64,000 nucleotides of DNA. It comes from Aurifilum marmelostoma (taxonomy: Eukaryota > Ascomycota > Sordariomycetes > Diaporthales > Cryphonectriaceae). Below are positions 35,873-46,411 of this stretch, in pieces (positions within the stretch are counted from its first letter, which is position 1; every line of letters starts with the position of its first letter). Made by a program: the position numbers and the translations under genes. A model generated the notes under the pieces. The model was not told the DNA's origin. It saw only the letters and a list, made by a program, of their open reading frames with translations, and did not search any database. Location of the stretch: assembly GCA_027559495.1 (NCBI GenBank), contig JAMXSV010000003.1, forward strand, positions 930,001 to 994,000, in the 5' to 3' direction.

Positions 35873-37126
35873 GCTTTTCCCCTGGCCCGAAGCGCGACGA
35901 CAATGCTCCGACGAAACATGACGTGGGGGAGGGGGTCTGGACTTGTTTCTTCTGTGGCAGACCCACATATTTCAGGGGTCCACGCTTGTATCACTTTAGA
36001 TGCAGCCTCGACCAACGGAACAGTTCACAAGGCAGCCTCTGGCGGCCGACCAGCGGGATTGACGTGCCATCAGGCATCATAAGACCACAAACCACAGGAG
36101 GAGGACGATTATTGGGGGGATGCATTGGCCTTTCTATGTCCTCTGGCCCCCACTTCTCTTTCGAAGTTTCCTTGTCACACTCATTTTGAAAAGAAGCAGC
36201 AGAAGAACAAGCGATGGAGAAGGAGTAGGGCCAGAAATTGAATACAGCACACGCAGAGAAGACTAAGCAGGAAGAAGAGCGGAGGTTTTGCATGCTGAGG
36301 CTCAATGGCGTCTTGCGGGTACGGCGTTTTGGCGGGGTTTCCAGAGATGAAGGGACAAAATGGTATCGAGCACACCTGCTATCTGCTTTTCTTTTCGATT
36401 TGTCCTGCAGACTTCTACCCGTCTTTTTTCCTCCCTCTCGGTGCCCTGTATAGCCCTACAGTACATTCCCATAACGGTCTGGCATGAGGACATGACGAGG
36501 TTCACGGTGGTGGGTCCTACAGCAAAGAACATCAACGATGACAGCAACACGACAACAACAGAGACGAAGGGCAACGGCTAGTCAAGGCCATGTCAGTTTG
36601 GGGGCTTGGCTGCGGCTGCACTTATGCACGCAACCAAGACAGGTGCAATGTTGTTGGTGATGATGCAAACGGCCGAAACTTGACAGAGAGACTCGAGAGC
36701 AGGAAGGTGTGTGTGTGTGTGTGTGTCATCTTTCAGTCTGAGGAGGGGGCTTCGAGGAGTCGAGGAAGAAGTACTGTGGTGGTTTTATATACAATAGGGT
36801 CCGTCTTGGCGAATTGTCCGTGGGGGCTCGAAATCAATCCAACCTTTTTTTTCAAAACAACAAGGCATCTACAGGCATAAATACGTCTTGTTTGTCCGGG
36901 AAAGGGCTGGGTTCTGAGGCTGCACTGCAGCAGCACAGGGGGAGGAAGGAGAGAAGGCCAGGTGAGTGAAGCTGTCTCGTCAAGTAGGGAAGGCTGCTTG
37001 CAACGGGCCAGATGCCAGTGGACCACTGACCCCTCCTCCGACATCCCTTGCCAATCAGCCTTTTGGTTACCACTCAAAACGACCTCCACTCCCATCTCAT
37101 GCCCGTTTTCCTGTGTCATTTCTTCT
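35873..37126. other. Convergent intergenic region
   Basis: 1.25 kb between the 3' ends of nrc-2 and the CorA-like gene. It holds a short GT repeat near 36711-36724 and an A/T-rich tail. No coding or RNA gene seen. Confidence 0.5.
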
Positions 37127-39532
37127 TCACCATTCCGGCCTCCCACGACGCCGACGATGACTCCGACCAGAGGGCTCGTACCTCGCCGCCTGGGGCCTCT
37201 GCATCGTGAGGATGCACCAGATCGCGCCGGCCCAGCCTAGTTGTTTCTTGCGGTGCACGCGCTGTCGAGGAGGCTTGTCGCTATCGCGAGCTTGGGCGAC
37301 GGAGAGGCGACTCTCGGTCATGTCGATGGCTATGACTTCGTCGTCTGAGCTTGGGCCTGACTCCTGAGACCCGCCCGTCTCGCCGGGAGGGCGGGGGCCG
37401 GGCATCGCAGGTATCGAGGGCGAATGATGAGGAGCGGGCGTCTGAGGTAGTTGGAAGCGGTGGGGGCCTGGGGGTGGTCGAGGCGGTTGGCTGTAGGGAG
37501 CGTTGAGTACATCGAGGCTTCCTGCTAGGGAGAATATTGGATGTTGTTGTTGTTGTTGTTGCTGCTGCTGCTGCTGGTGCTGTCCATGTGCTTTCATCTT
37601 TCCCTTCTTCTTCTTCTTCTTCTCCTCCTCTTCTCTGATGTCATCCGGAACCACCAGCCGCAGTTTGTCCGCTTCGATAATCAGGAACGTGAGCAGGGTG
37701 AGTGGCACGACAGCGGCCCAGTAGACCCAGAAGAGCCGCTGGCCGGGCAAGAAGTCGTTGTTCATGGAGAGCATGGACGTGACGACGGTGACGGGGACGA
37801 GGATGCCACCTATGTAGGTCACGCGGTCCACGGCGCGCTTGGGGTTGTCGACGGGGTCGTCGTCGGTGGTGGTGTAGTCGTCGCTTTGGCTGTCTTCATC
37901 CACGACGACGACTTTGTAGGCAGGCCGGGAGGGTGGTGGTGGCGGTGGCGGCGGCGGCGGCATATGATTGCGGTACATGGTGGCATTGATGGTGAGGAGG
38001 TCGATACGTATCTGGAGTCGGCGAATGAGCTCGGCCCAGTCTGGTCGAGAGATGGTGGTGTCTGCAGCTCTGCCCGATAGGCCCGCCCTCCCCTTCCTCC
38101 TCATCTGCTGCGCGAGGTCGTTGGCCATGTCGAGATTCCCCTCAAGAGCCCTGAGGGCCAACGACTCCACGTTTGTCCGATCAACGACGTGCCAGGCAAT
38201 TCGCTGCATGGTGAGCTCCTCGAAGAAGTCCAGCCACCGCTCGTATGCCGCCTCTTCAAGAATCTCTACCACCTCCAGCCCGCTACTGTCGTCGCCGTCG
38301 TCTCCTCCCGCTGCCGCTGCCGGCGGTCTCCAGGTGCGGGCGGCGTCTAGGCCTGCCTGGAGCTTCTCCTCCATAAAAGGGTACTCCTCGCCATCCACCA
38401 CGCTGCTGTGACGATCATCAACACCACTACCCCCACTGCTGCTCCTTTCCTCGTCCCCATCGTTATCATGCCCCTCCTCCATTCCCGGCCGACCAACAGC
38501 AGCGACCTCGAAGGCGGTCCTCTTTGCCCTCTTGTACAGTGGATGCTCGCGTAGGTCATGATCCCACCTGCCATCGTCCAGCACGACCAGGTCCGCACCG
38601 CCGTTTTCTTCCCCACCAGACCTCGCGCTGACGCGAAGGAAGATGGCATGTAGGTCCTGATCAGCCACCACGTATCGGTCCAGGGGCCACCACATGAGGT
38701 CGCGAACCCCGGGCGTCCTCCGGCTTGGCAGGATCTCGTGTAATGTGGTGGTGACCAGCTCTGGATAAGTCCACGTCGCCGACACCACAGCGGCAGCAGG
38801 CGCCCCCCCCCCCCCATGGCCCGAATGGCGGTGGCGACTGCGGAAATGGGAGGATGATGAAGGACGACGACGACGTAGGCCGGCGTGGGTCTCGAGAAAG
38901 GCAGTGTCGATGTTCAATGGAGAAGCGAGGAGGACCGGCAGGAATGCGGGTAACAGGCCGGGGACGATGAGGATCGGGGTCCTCCTCTTTTGCTCGTCTT
39001 TGAGCATCTTCCTTGTCTCGCCGCCAGTGGTGGTCTCACCAACATCACCTTCTGATGACAGTGGCGAGAAAGTTGACGTGGACAGCACGTGTTCGAGAGG
39101 ATCTTGTTGGTGATGATGAGAAGAAGAAGAAGAAGAAGAGGCGGCGGCGGCGGCGGCCGTGGTGTTGAGGTATTCCCGGAGCGCATCAGGCGTCGGCAGG
39201 ACTTTGCGCTGACAACGCCACTGTCGCCCAGCTGCTTCGCCTTCTGGCCCTTCTTGGTCTCTTCCCTCTCCCGATACTCCTACTCCATCCACGCCGGGGA
39301 CATGATCCTCCAGCTCCCACTCCAGGACCGAGCACCACGGCGGCAGCGGCTGTTTCCCTTTGCTGCTGGGGCTTGACCTTGCCCGGTCTCTGGGCTCCCG
39401 CTCGCCACCATCGCCACGATAGCTGCTGTATCGGGACAGCCTGGGGCTCGCAGGCTCTTGTGGTTGTCCTGGCGCCGGGGCGAGAGTCTCATGTGATTCC
39501 GCACCTGGGCTGCCCGGGTTGGAGGGCGTCAT
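37127..39532 (-). CDS. CorA-like Mg2+ transporter family protein
   Basis: A single exon of 801 residues from the ATG at 39532; the open frame upstream begins at TTG (39604). The N-terminal half is hydrophilic with conserved islands (FLETHAGLRRR, LMWWPLDRYVV, LHAIFLRVS). Next come a helical stalk (LTINATMYRNH) and two C-terminal membrane helices around VTYIGGILVPVTVVTSMLSM and FWVYWAAVVPLTLLTFLII. This is the fungal CorA-like layout. The loop reads SMNNDF where true CorA has GMN, so transport activity is doubtful and the family name is safer than a function. Low-complexity tracts: a G13 run coding for Gly (38803-38815), polyGln near the C-terminus (37542-37578), and polyPro near 37950. The extreme C-terminus (SHRRRRGRPEW) may be altered by an unseen intron with a GTACGA donor at about 37178. 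Location is predicted as a cell membrane. Confidence 0.85.
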   Translation of the reverse strand: MTPSNPGSPGAESHETLAPAPGQPQEPASPRLSRYSSYRGDGGEREPRDRARSSPSSKGKQPLPPWCSVLEWELEDHVPGVDGVGVSGEGRDQEGPEGEAAGRQWRCQRKVLPTPDALREYLNTTAAAAAASSSSSSSHHHQQDPLEHVLSTSTFSPLSSEGDVGETTTGGETRKMLKDEQKRRTPILIVPGLLPAFLPVLLASPLNIDTAFLETHAGLRRRRPSSSSHFRSRHRHSGHGGGGAPAAAVVSATWTYPELVTTTLHEILPSRRTPGVRDLMWWPLDRYVVADQDLHAIFLRVSARSGGEENGGADLVVLDDGRWDHDLREHPLYKRAKRTAFEVAAVGRPGMEEGHDNDGDEERSSSGGSGVDDRHSSVVDGEEYPFMEEKLQAGLDAARTWRPPAAAAGGDDGDDSSGLEVVEILEEAAYERWLDFFEELTMQRIAWHVVDRTNVESLALRALEGNLDMANDLAQQMRRKGRAGLSGRAADTTISRPDWAELIRRLQIRIDLLTINATMYRNHMPPPPPPPPPPSRPAYKVVVVDEDSQSDDYTTTDDDPVDNPKRAVDRVTYIGGILVPVTVVTSMLSMNNDFLPGQRLFWVYWAAVVPLTLLTFLIIEADKLRLVVPDDIREEEEKKKKKKGKMKAHGQHQQQQQQQQQQQHPIFSLAGSLDVLNAPYSQPPRPPPGPHRFQLPQTPAPHHSPSIPAMPGPRPPGETGGSQESGPSSDDEVIAIDMTESRLSVAQARDSDKPPRQRVHRKKQLGWAGAIWCILTMQRPQAARYEPSGRSHRRRRGRPEW
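37542..37578 (-). repeat. CAA/CAG repeat coding polyglutamine
   Basis: About twelve consecutive Gln codons, mixed CAA and CAG, in the cytosolic C-terminal tail of the CorA-like protein. Length variation would keep frame. Confidence 0.85.
38803..38815. repeat. C13 homopolymer inside a coding frame
   Basis: Thirteen C on the + strand read as Gly codons in the CorA-like gene. Convincing protein lies on both sides in the same frame, so this count is right as given. Any one-base change would break the gene. Confidence 0.85.
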
Positions 39533-40159
39533 CCTCCTGGGCCAGGTGCGGCACGGTGGATCTGGTTTTCTGAAATAACAAGACCGGCGTGACAAAAACG
39601 ACAAGACGTGGTGGAGTTGGGTTCTTTTCGAGACGAGGTGTGTTCAGGAAGGGAAATGTCCGAGGCCGTGTAGTGTGAGACAACATAAGGAGACACGACC
39701 ACGGGCTCGTCATGATCTATCTATCTGCCCACTTTCTCCAACTGTCAGGACCTCTTATTCTCCTTACATGGAAGGACAGGAAAGAAAAAAAGAAATTACG
39801 GCTTCTGATAAATTTGTCTCTGTCATTTTTTTTTTTTTTTTCATTTTAATTTCTTCTTTTTCCCGCCTCCCCCTCCTTCGTAGAAGCTGCAGTGAGACGG
39901 TGTGGCGCCGGCTTAGTGATCAGGCAGCCACAACACATGATAGTGCACATATGACCTCGGACGATGTCACCTCTTCTGCTGCAGCCCGCTCAGCGCCCCG
40001 AGCACAGTAGCTGTTACTAACGCGAGGTACTCGAGAGGAACCCTCCTCTGCGTGTTGGGTTTTGATACACATATGCATATATATATATGTGTGTGTGTGT
40101 GTGTATATGAGAATGAGGCAGAACCACACTGGGTACGCTAGAATACGCAGACAGTCATC

Positions 40160-40362
40160 TCACCACCCGAACGAATTCATCTTCGTGGAGGGCGCCGCGC
40201 CCAGCAGGTCAGTCCATACCTAATCACACAGCCTTAAACCACAAAAGTGTCCCTTCCCTTCCGCACCTGTCACAGACGGTAGGCTCTGTGCGCTTGGGAC
40301 AACTTGGGCTGCTGGGTGGTCTGGACTGCCGCAGAGGAGACAACTTTCTGGGTATGGGACAT
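40160..40362 (-). other. Possible small leftward gene, unresolved
   Basis: An ATG at 40362 preceded by a CT-rich leader and CAAC opens a 30-codon frame (starting MSHTQKVV). It stops at a TGA and is followed by CAG|GTGCGG, a plausible donor. An exon-like segment ending DLLGAAPST...FGW and TGA at 40160 follows a GATTAG acceptor. The in-frame TGA before the donor prevents a clean join. It may be a small protein with an undetected splice, a sequence error, or chance. No homologue recognised. Confidence 0.2.
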
Positions 40363-40637
40363 GTTGTGGAGTTGAGAAGAGAGGAAAGAAAGGGGGGGGG
40401 GGGTAAAATATTGTGTGGAAGGTGTGCTGGCGATGATTATCCAGAAGGGCTTGGAGGAGAGAGATGAAGGAAGAGCAGAATCATGGGAGAGAAAAAGGGA
40501 GGAATTATTTGGAGAAAAGAGAGCGGGGGATTCGAATCAAGGATGAAAACTTGGCTCTGGAGAAAGATGCTCTGCACTGCTGCAACATACGCAGCGCTTT
40601 GGTGCTGGACACTTTGGAAGGGAGGAGAAGGGCAGGT

Positions 40638-40639
<2 letters not shown>

Positions 40640-40668
<29 letters not shown>
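40640..40668. repeat. (AT)14 microsatellite
   Basis: A pure dinucleotide tract, likely polymorphic, in intergenic DNA between the CorA-like and PRPP synthetase genes. Confidence 0.95.
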
Positions 40669-41693
40669 CGTTAATCCCATCTCAACCCAAACATAAAACT
40701 TCAAGCCAAGTAAAAGTGACAGCATGAGATTCCATACATAAACCCGGATCGCTCGCACATCTTGATAGCCAGGACGGTATGTGAGACTATGGGTGCAGAT
40801 TATTCCAATATATTTTTTGTTCTTCATCTGGTTATAGTTATTGGTTGTCCTGAGTCCTCAACAACAATTGCCTCTTCTTTGACCCTGTTTAACTTTCTCA
40901 AAAGTTTCCCCAGCTACATGAGAATTATATAAGCAAGTACTCTGTCATCTCACAACATACACAGCAATGCAACAAATAACTTCACACTTGTACTCTCGAT
41001 ATTATAAACAACTTGAGGTTAATTGGTACTGAACGATCAACGGGTCTCTGTACGCAAGTTCGAATATAGGTGCAGCATGCATGCCGTCGCACCTCTTTCT
41101 CTCTACGAGGTCCACAATTTCTCTGCGTTCGCGCGACATGGCCTTGGCAGTGATCCTCCCCGTCTTGGACTTGTTAGCTCTCTCTCTGATGTGTATAGCA
41201 AGTTGTTGTGTGTTTCTAGAGGTGCATCTGTTGTCGTGATGAACTGGTGGTGGCCGTTCCTCAGGACAAGAATTCTTCTAGAAGAGATAAAAAGAGAGAG
41301 AGAGAGAAAAATATGCAATGCATGTTCCGTAGGTTTTTGGACTGATGCCCCTGAACGATGAGACCCCGGAACCCTCCCGCCTGCCAGCTACTTTTTTTGG
41401 TTTTTGTCTTTCCTCTCGCCTTTGCTAATTTTAGGTTCTTCTTGATACTTCTGAAGAACTCGGAAAACCCAGATCTACCGGCCTCCAACTCCAGAGCCCA
41501 TAATTGGTGGTCTTTCGGTTGCCTTACCGAGGGCGGCAGTCGAGGCCCTTCCACTCCCTTTCCACTAAACGCCATCATAAAAACAAAACAGACCATGATG
41601 AATACCAAGGGGGAAGAGGGGGGGGGGGGGACAAGCTGTATACCCAGCCTGCTTCGTCTTGGAAATCTCCGTCCGTCAAGCCCCCGATCCAGC

Positions 41694-43325
41694 TTAGTCG
41701 TGGGGGAACAGAGCGCTGATGGACTCGCCGTGGTGCACACGCCGGATAGCCTCGGCAAAGACGTGGGATACGTCCAGCACCTCGAGCTTGGGACAAGCCA
41801 GCCTGTGGCTGTGCTGAGGCACTGAGTTGGTGACAATGATCTTGTCGATGGAGGACGCATTGATGCGCGAGATGGCATCGCCGCTGAGTATACCATGGGT
41901 CAGGAGGGCGTAGACGGTGGTGGCCCCCTCCTTCTTTAGGAGCTTTGCTGCTCTTGTGATGGTGTTGGCCGTGTCGGCCAGATCATCCACCAGGATACAA
42001 GGGCGCTCTGATACGTCGCCCACGAGCATCATGGTGGCATTCTGTCGGTCCGAGATCTTGGTCGGGCGGCGCTCCTGCACGCAAGAGTCAGTATGACCGA
42101 CGATGCCCGGGGTTCATGTCCCTACCTTGTGGATCAGAGCAAAGCTCAAACCCAAGGCGTCGGCGATCGCCGTGGCACGCTTGGCGCCACCTGCATCTGG
42201 GCTGACGATGACCGCATCCTTGGACCCGGGAATCTGCCGTTCAATATACCGCTGCAAGAGTGGCTTTCCGTAGAGGTTGTCGACGGGGATATCAAAAAAT
42301 CCCTGATATCTTTTGGCAATGCCCATGTCAGCACCGTTCATATAACAAGCTGCGCCAATGCTCTTTGGACAAGAGGTTGCGGAGGTACATACTGAGGGTC
42401 GTGCAGGTCCATCGTGATGACCTGAGAGAGACGAGACAGAAGTTAGTATAAGCCACAAACGATGAGAAGGGAGTAAATGAAGCCCAGCATCTCTGAAGAG
42501 GAACATACATGGTCTGCTCCGGCACATGTCAAGAGGTCTGCTACCAGGGTCCCGGCCTGTGCCACCCACTGCTTGTATCCAGGTTTTGCCTGGAAGGCAT
42601 TGATCATCTGAGGGTTCTCGTAGTCGTGCGTGGTGTAGTTGCCAGTCACGGAGGAGACAGAGTTCGCATGGTCGCGGACGGCAATCCCATTGGTGCCAGA
42701 AGGTATTCCGTCGCCCTGCGCCTTGGCAGATCCATTGCCATTGGCAAGTGAGACCTGTGTGAGCATCTTGGTGATGTCGATGCCGCTGTTCAGGCCGATG
42801 CTCTTGGGCAGGCCGGGCCCCGGGGTGGCGGGGACGCTCTCAAAGGTATATTTGCCCGTGTCGTTGGGGCCCTTGCTGAGAGGTGCGCCCGTCTTGTTAT
42901 AGGGCAGGTCGGGCTGTCGAGAATACGGGAAGAGGGGAAGGACGGCGGTAACTCGCTTGGCGGAGCCTGTCTTGCAGGCAGAGACCACTGGTGGAAAGCT
43001 TGCGGTCAGCATACTCGTCCCTCATTGTCTCGGGTAAATTTTGCAAGCAGGAGGAGTCGGGGCGGGGGGGGGGGGTGGGAGTGTGCTAACTGATGCAAAG
43101 TTCCATGAAGTGGTCGTTGACTTTGACATTGGTATCCTGAGTTCCTGCCGTCTGTATAATATAGACGTCCTTGCCACGGACCGTCTCCTGGATCTCACAT
43201 CGACTCTCGCCAACAGCAAACTTGGACAGGATGCGGTTGCAAGGAGGAATGCCGAGGATGTTGCAGATGTTCTGTACCAGCTCCGGGTGGGAGTTGCCCC
43301 CGAGGACGACCAGATTGCGCACCAT
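41694..43325 (-). CDS. prs1: Ribose-phosphate pyrophosphokinase, Prs1 type with insertion
   Basis: Five exons (43325-43091, 42987-42509, 42421-42393, 42309-42126, 42074-41694) give 435 residues, with all phases matching. Exon 3 is only 29 nt. The enzyme makes PRPP from ribose 5-phosphate and ATP for purine, pyrimidine, His and Trp synthesis in the cytosol. Seen: the N-terminal GGNSHPELVQNI segment, LPLFPYSRQ, ITMDLHDPQYQGFF, VSPDAGGAKRA, and the PRPP loop ILVDDLADTANT. Between FPYSRQ and WVAQAG lies an insert of about 95 residues rich in Gly, Asn and Ser. This is the type of non-homologous region seen in yeast Prs1 (427 residues). In yeast such subunits work in hetero-oligomers and link to cell-wall signalling; whether that holds here is inference. 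The ATG at 43325 gives the family-typical MVRNLVVLGG start. Confidence 0.94.
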
Positions 43326-44939
43326 ACTGAACTGAGGATTTAATATTCCGGGGAGGGTAAGAGGAAACGATGTCACGACGCAAGTTGCCTTGTCAGAGAG
43401 TTGACGAGAGAACAGGCCCACGACCAGAGGAGAAGAAGGATGAGGAGGAGGAGGAGAAGAAGAAGAAGAAGAAGAAGAAGAAGAAGGATAATTCAGGCTG
43501 AGCGGTGTCGGTGTCGTCAATACCCTGGTTATGCCGCAGATGCAGGTCCTGGGCCGGCGACGTCAGAAATGAGGGCCGAGGATACGCGCGACAGCAAGCC
43601 GGAACGCGAGGGACAGGTGCCCAGACAGGGTCCGAGAGAGGGGGAGAGGGGGTAGAGAAGCCAGAGGGAGCAGCTTGGACAGTCTCTCTACAGGATGATC
43701 ATGATGTTTGCAACCCGTCGCAGTGGTGAGCCGTGAGGAAGGAAAAAAAAGGTTTGTGTCAAGGTGGGATCGGTGAAGAAAACCACAAAGCGTCTTCGGA
43801 GGCGCAAAAGTGAGAAAAATGTTGCCAGTACCACTAGACAGGCCAGTCATGGCCCCAGGATCCAGGTCCAGGGGCCCCCCGCTCCTCCCCTCCATTGTCT
43901 GGTACACTGCTGTGGTTCGAGGGACAGGGCCCTGCTGTACCACACAGCACAGGGCTACCTTTTTAGCGCACACACAGTACCTGGAACGGCCTGCAGCAAA
44001 CCTGCAGAGGAGATGTCACATGCACTCACTGCCCCAGACTGGTTCACGGGTATGGTACCTTTGGCCGTTGCCCTTTCTGCTAGACCAGCAGATCCTTTTT
44101 CATCATGCAGAGCTGATATTGCTTGTGCCACAGACTCTTTTTTTCCCATGGTCATTCTCACAGTGAGGATGCTATCTACCTGGCAGGAGGAAGGTGAGCA
44201 CATACACACGGCAATACACGGGTATGTATGTATGTATGTACTTACTCAGGCTGTACCTGCTCGCAGAGGAGGGGCCACTGAAGGTGGGGTAGATCGTGGG
44301 GCCGGCCTATCATTGGCCCTTGATTGCAACACAGTAACTAATGCATGTGCCCCCCCCCCCTTTCCCCTCCAAGGACCCTCGAGGTTTGGTCCTAGACTTT
44401 TTGATCCATCCCCATTGCCCCTCTGCAAATTTGGCCTGTCAAAAAATCAACCTTTCCGTGGGCGAGGCTGCCATCCATTCCAGTGTCAGCTCCAACAGCC
44501 CATTCTCTTTTCTGCAGACAATTGCTGTTCACAGTGTCAACACACACATAAGGGGTCCACAGACTGAGTTGTGCAGAGTGTGTGTGACTAAATCTTGATT
44601 TTTTTTTTTTTTTTTTAATTTTTCTTTTCTTTTCTGCTGGGGCTCTGGAGCCAGCCCAGCCTCCCTCCCAACCTCCTCAGAAGTGCTACAAAGGGTGCTT
44701 TACCCACAAATATCAACAATCAAACCCAGTCTGAATGCAGTGCAACATAAACCACCGGACCATCCAGCTAGTCACCCACTTCGTCCAAGGGCTGAGCACT
44801 TAGCAACTCGCCAGTGCTCTCGGCCGTTACTCCAAAGGACATAGAGAGCGGTCTGGGTCTGAATCTGAAGGGGCCCGGGAAAAAAAAAGACCAGGTAGCA
44901 CCTACTACCGTCCACCACCTGCTCTGGACTGCAGCCGCC
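43326..44939. other. Divergent region between prs1 and rpc9
   Basis: 1.6 kb, no supported frame. It has an AGA repeat at about 43452-43487, a GTAT repeat near 44222-44239, a C10 run near 44351-44360 and a T-rich run near 44600-44616. It likely holds both promoters. Confidence 0.5.
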
Positions 44940-45489
44940 ATGAAGATCCTCGAGTCGCAGAGTGCTGTCCTGACCAACTTTGAGGTCTACCAACACCTGC
45001 TTAATGAGCAGTACAAGTTCAAGGATTATGAGCGCAGGAAGAAGGTCCCGCGGAATGTTCAGACCATCATCAAGGAGGTAAGCATATCCCCCTCATGCCC
45101 CTTCAAGGCCAACCAGCTAGCAATATGAGAGGGATTGAGATTGAGAGGTTTGGTGAGTGACACTATGGAAGCTAACCAGGCTATCACCACAGATCCTGGA
45201 ATATCTCAAGACATCCCCCAACCCCTTCAGCCAGCAGCCCATCACCTACAATGGCCTCACCATCAACCGTCTGGTCGACAGGCTGCACACCTATGATCTC
45301 ACCAAGGGCGAGATGATCATGATCCTCAACGTGCGTCCTGAGAACCTGGCCATCATGAGTGCCTGCATCGAGGACTTTATGACCCGGTTCACAGAGGACC
45401 AGCAGCAGGAGATCCAGACCATTGTCGAGGAGGTGCTCGGGCCTTTTCCCCCAAGGGAGCATGCAGAACAGGGAGAAGAGGCTGCCTGA
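44940..45489 (+). CDS. rpc9: RNA polymerase III subunit Rpc9
   Basis: Exons 44940-45077 and 45193-45489 give 144 residues, joined in phase 0 with GTAAGC and CACAG ends. The start MKILESQSAVLTNFEVY and the C-terminal four-helix part (LNVRPENLAIMSACIEDF and a Glu-rich tail) match the Rpc9/Rpb4-like (CGRP-RCP) family. Rpc9 pairs with Rpc8 to form the stalk of RNA polymerase III in the nucleus. That stalk works in initiation on tRNA and 5S genes. Length is normal for fungal Rpc9. The gene is tail-to-tail with the Rho-like gene, with only 85 bp between the stop codons, so the two 3' untranslated regions very probably overlap. Confidence 0.92.
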
Positions 45490-45574
45490 GGTCTCTCCTG
45501 CCTTGGCCCTTGAACAAATCAACAAGACCATCACTCATCTGCTGGGGGAAAAGGGCTCGTCCCTTATCATCTGT

Positions 45575-46411
45575 TCACATCACAGAGCACCCTCCACTGC
45601 TCTGGCCGCCCCGTTTGAGGGCTATGTCCTTGACCACCTCGAGGAGCTCCTCGTACGCGAGGTAGAGGAGATCACCTTTGAGGGCGGAGCATTCCATATA
45701 ACGGTCCGCTCGCACCGCCTGGGCGATCTGATAGGCCTCGTTGGGTAGGACAAAAGTAACGCTTGAGTCCTCGGTGGCGGCCTTGGCAAGTGATCTCAGG
45801 TCTCGCTTGAGGCCCACGACGGCGATAGGGATGTTGCTCTCGTTTGGGAACGTCTTGCGGACTTCCTTGATCCACTAGAAACACAGGCACATTAGTATGT
45901 CAGTGGACCTGCTGAGACAGACGGTTTGGCGGGGAGGGGAGGAAGGAAGGGAGAGGAACGGCGACATACAATGTCCCTGACGTTGAGGAGACTCTGGCGG
46001 TCGCCTATGTCATAGCAGAGGAGGATGATATCGGGGTCGAGAGTCCGCCAGTCCTTGGGACTGGCTGTGTCGGAGAACTCCAGTTGGTACCGGAACGGGC
46101 CCTGAGCACCGCGGTAGATGAAGGGTTGTTGTGTATCGTCGACTCTGCAAGGCACTATGTTCAATCTCGTGACTGTAGCGCCGTTGATTCCCCCCCCTGA
46201 CGCGCCTATTTTTAATATTTGAATTTTTCAGTCCCAACGTCAGTGAAGCCTATAATATATATATATATATATATATATACCAGCAAGTATTACCGGGGAA
46301 TGGGTTCCGCCAGGCGTGGGACTGAGACTTGAGGAGCACTCACGACAGGAAGGTTGACTTCCCACATCTGTCATCACCCAACGCCAGGATGGAGAACCTG
46401 AGCTGCTCCAT
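45575..46411 (-). CDS. Degenerate Rho-family small GTPase (likely pseudo-GTPase)
   Basis: Exons 46411-46344, 46144-45970 and 45874-45575 splice in perfect phase to 180 residues. The P-loop is good: GDDRCGKST at 12-20. G4 reads VGLKRDL (Rho: VGCKxDL), G5 is ECSALKG, and the C-terminus is a CaaX box, CSVM, for farnesylation at Cys177, so membrane attachment is expected. But the stretch between P-loop and strand 2 is about 11 residues short, removing switch I with its Mg2+-binding Thr. The G3 loop is DTASPKD instead of DTAGQED, lacking the DxxG Gly and the catalytic Gln. Either a 30-36-nt exon was missed in the 199-nt first intron (which holds an AT microsatellite), or this Rho homologue cannot cycle normally. 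The start could also be further upstream in frame. It is divergent from the pseudouridine synthase gene by 541 bp. Confidence 0.78.
46251..46279. repeat. AT microsatellite inside an intron of the Rho-like gene
   Basis: About 29 nt of alternating A/T in the first intron of the Rho-like gene. It probably stretches the intron to 199 nt and may hide a weak exon from prediction. Confidence 0.9.

Larger units (their letters stand above)
39533..41693. other. 2.2-kb intergenic region between CorA-like and PRPP synthetase genes
   Basis: Apart from the short leftward frame listed separately at 40160-40362, nothing coding is seen. It contains a T-rich run near 39826-39842, a GT/AT repeat at about 40076-40108, a G12 run near 40391-40402, and an (AT)14 microsatellite at 40640-40668. 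Confidence 0.45.
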
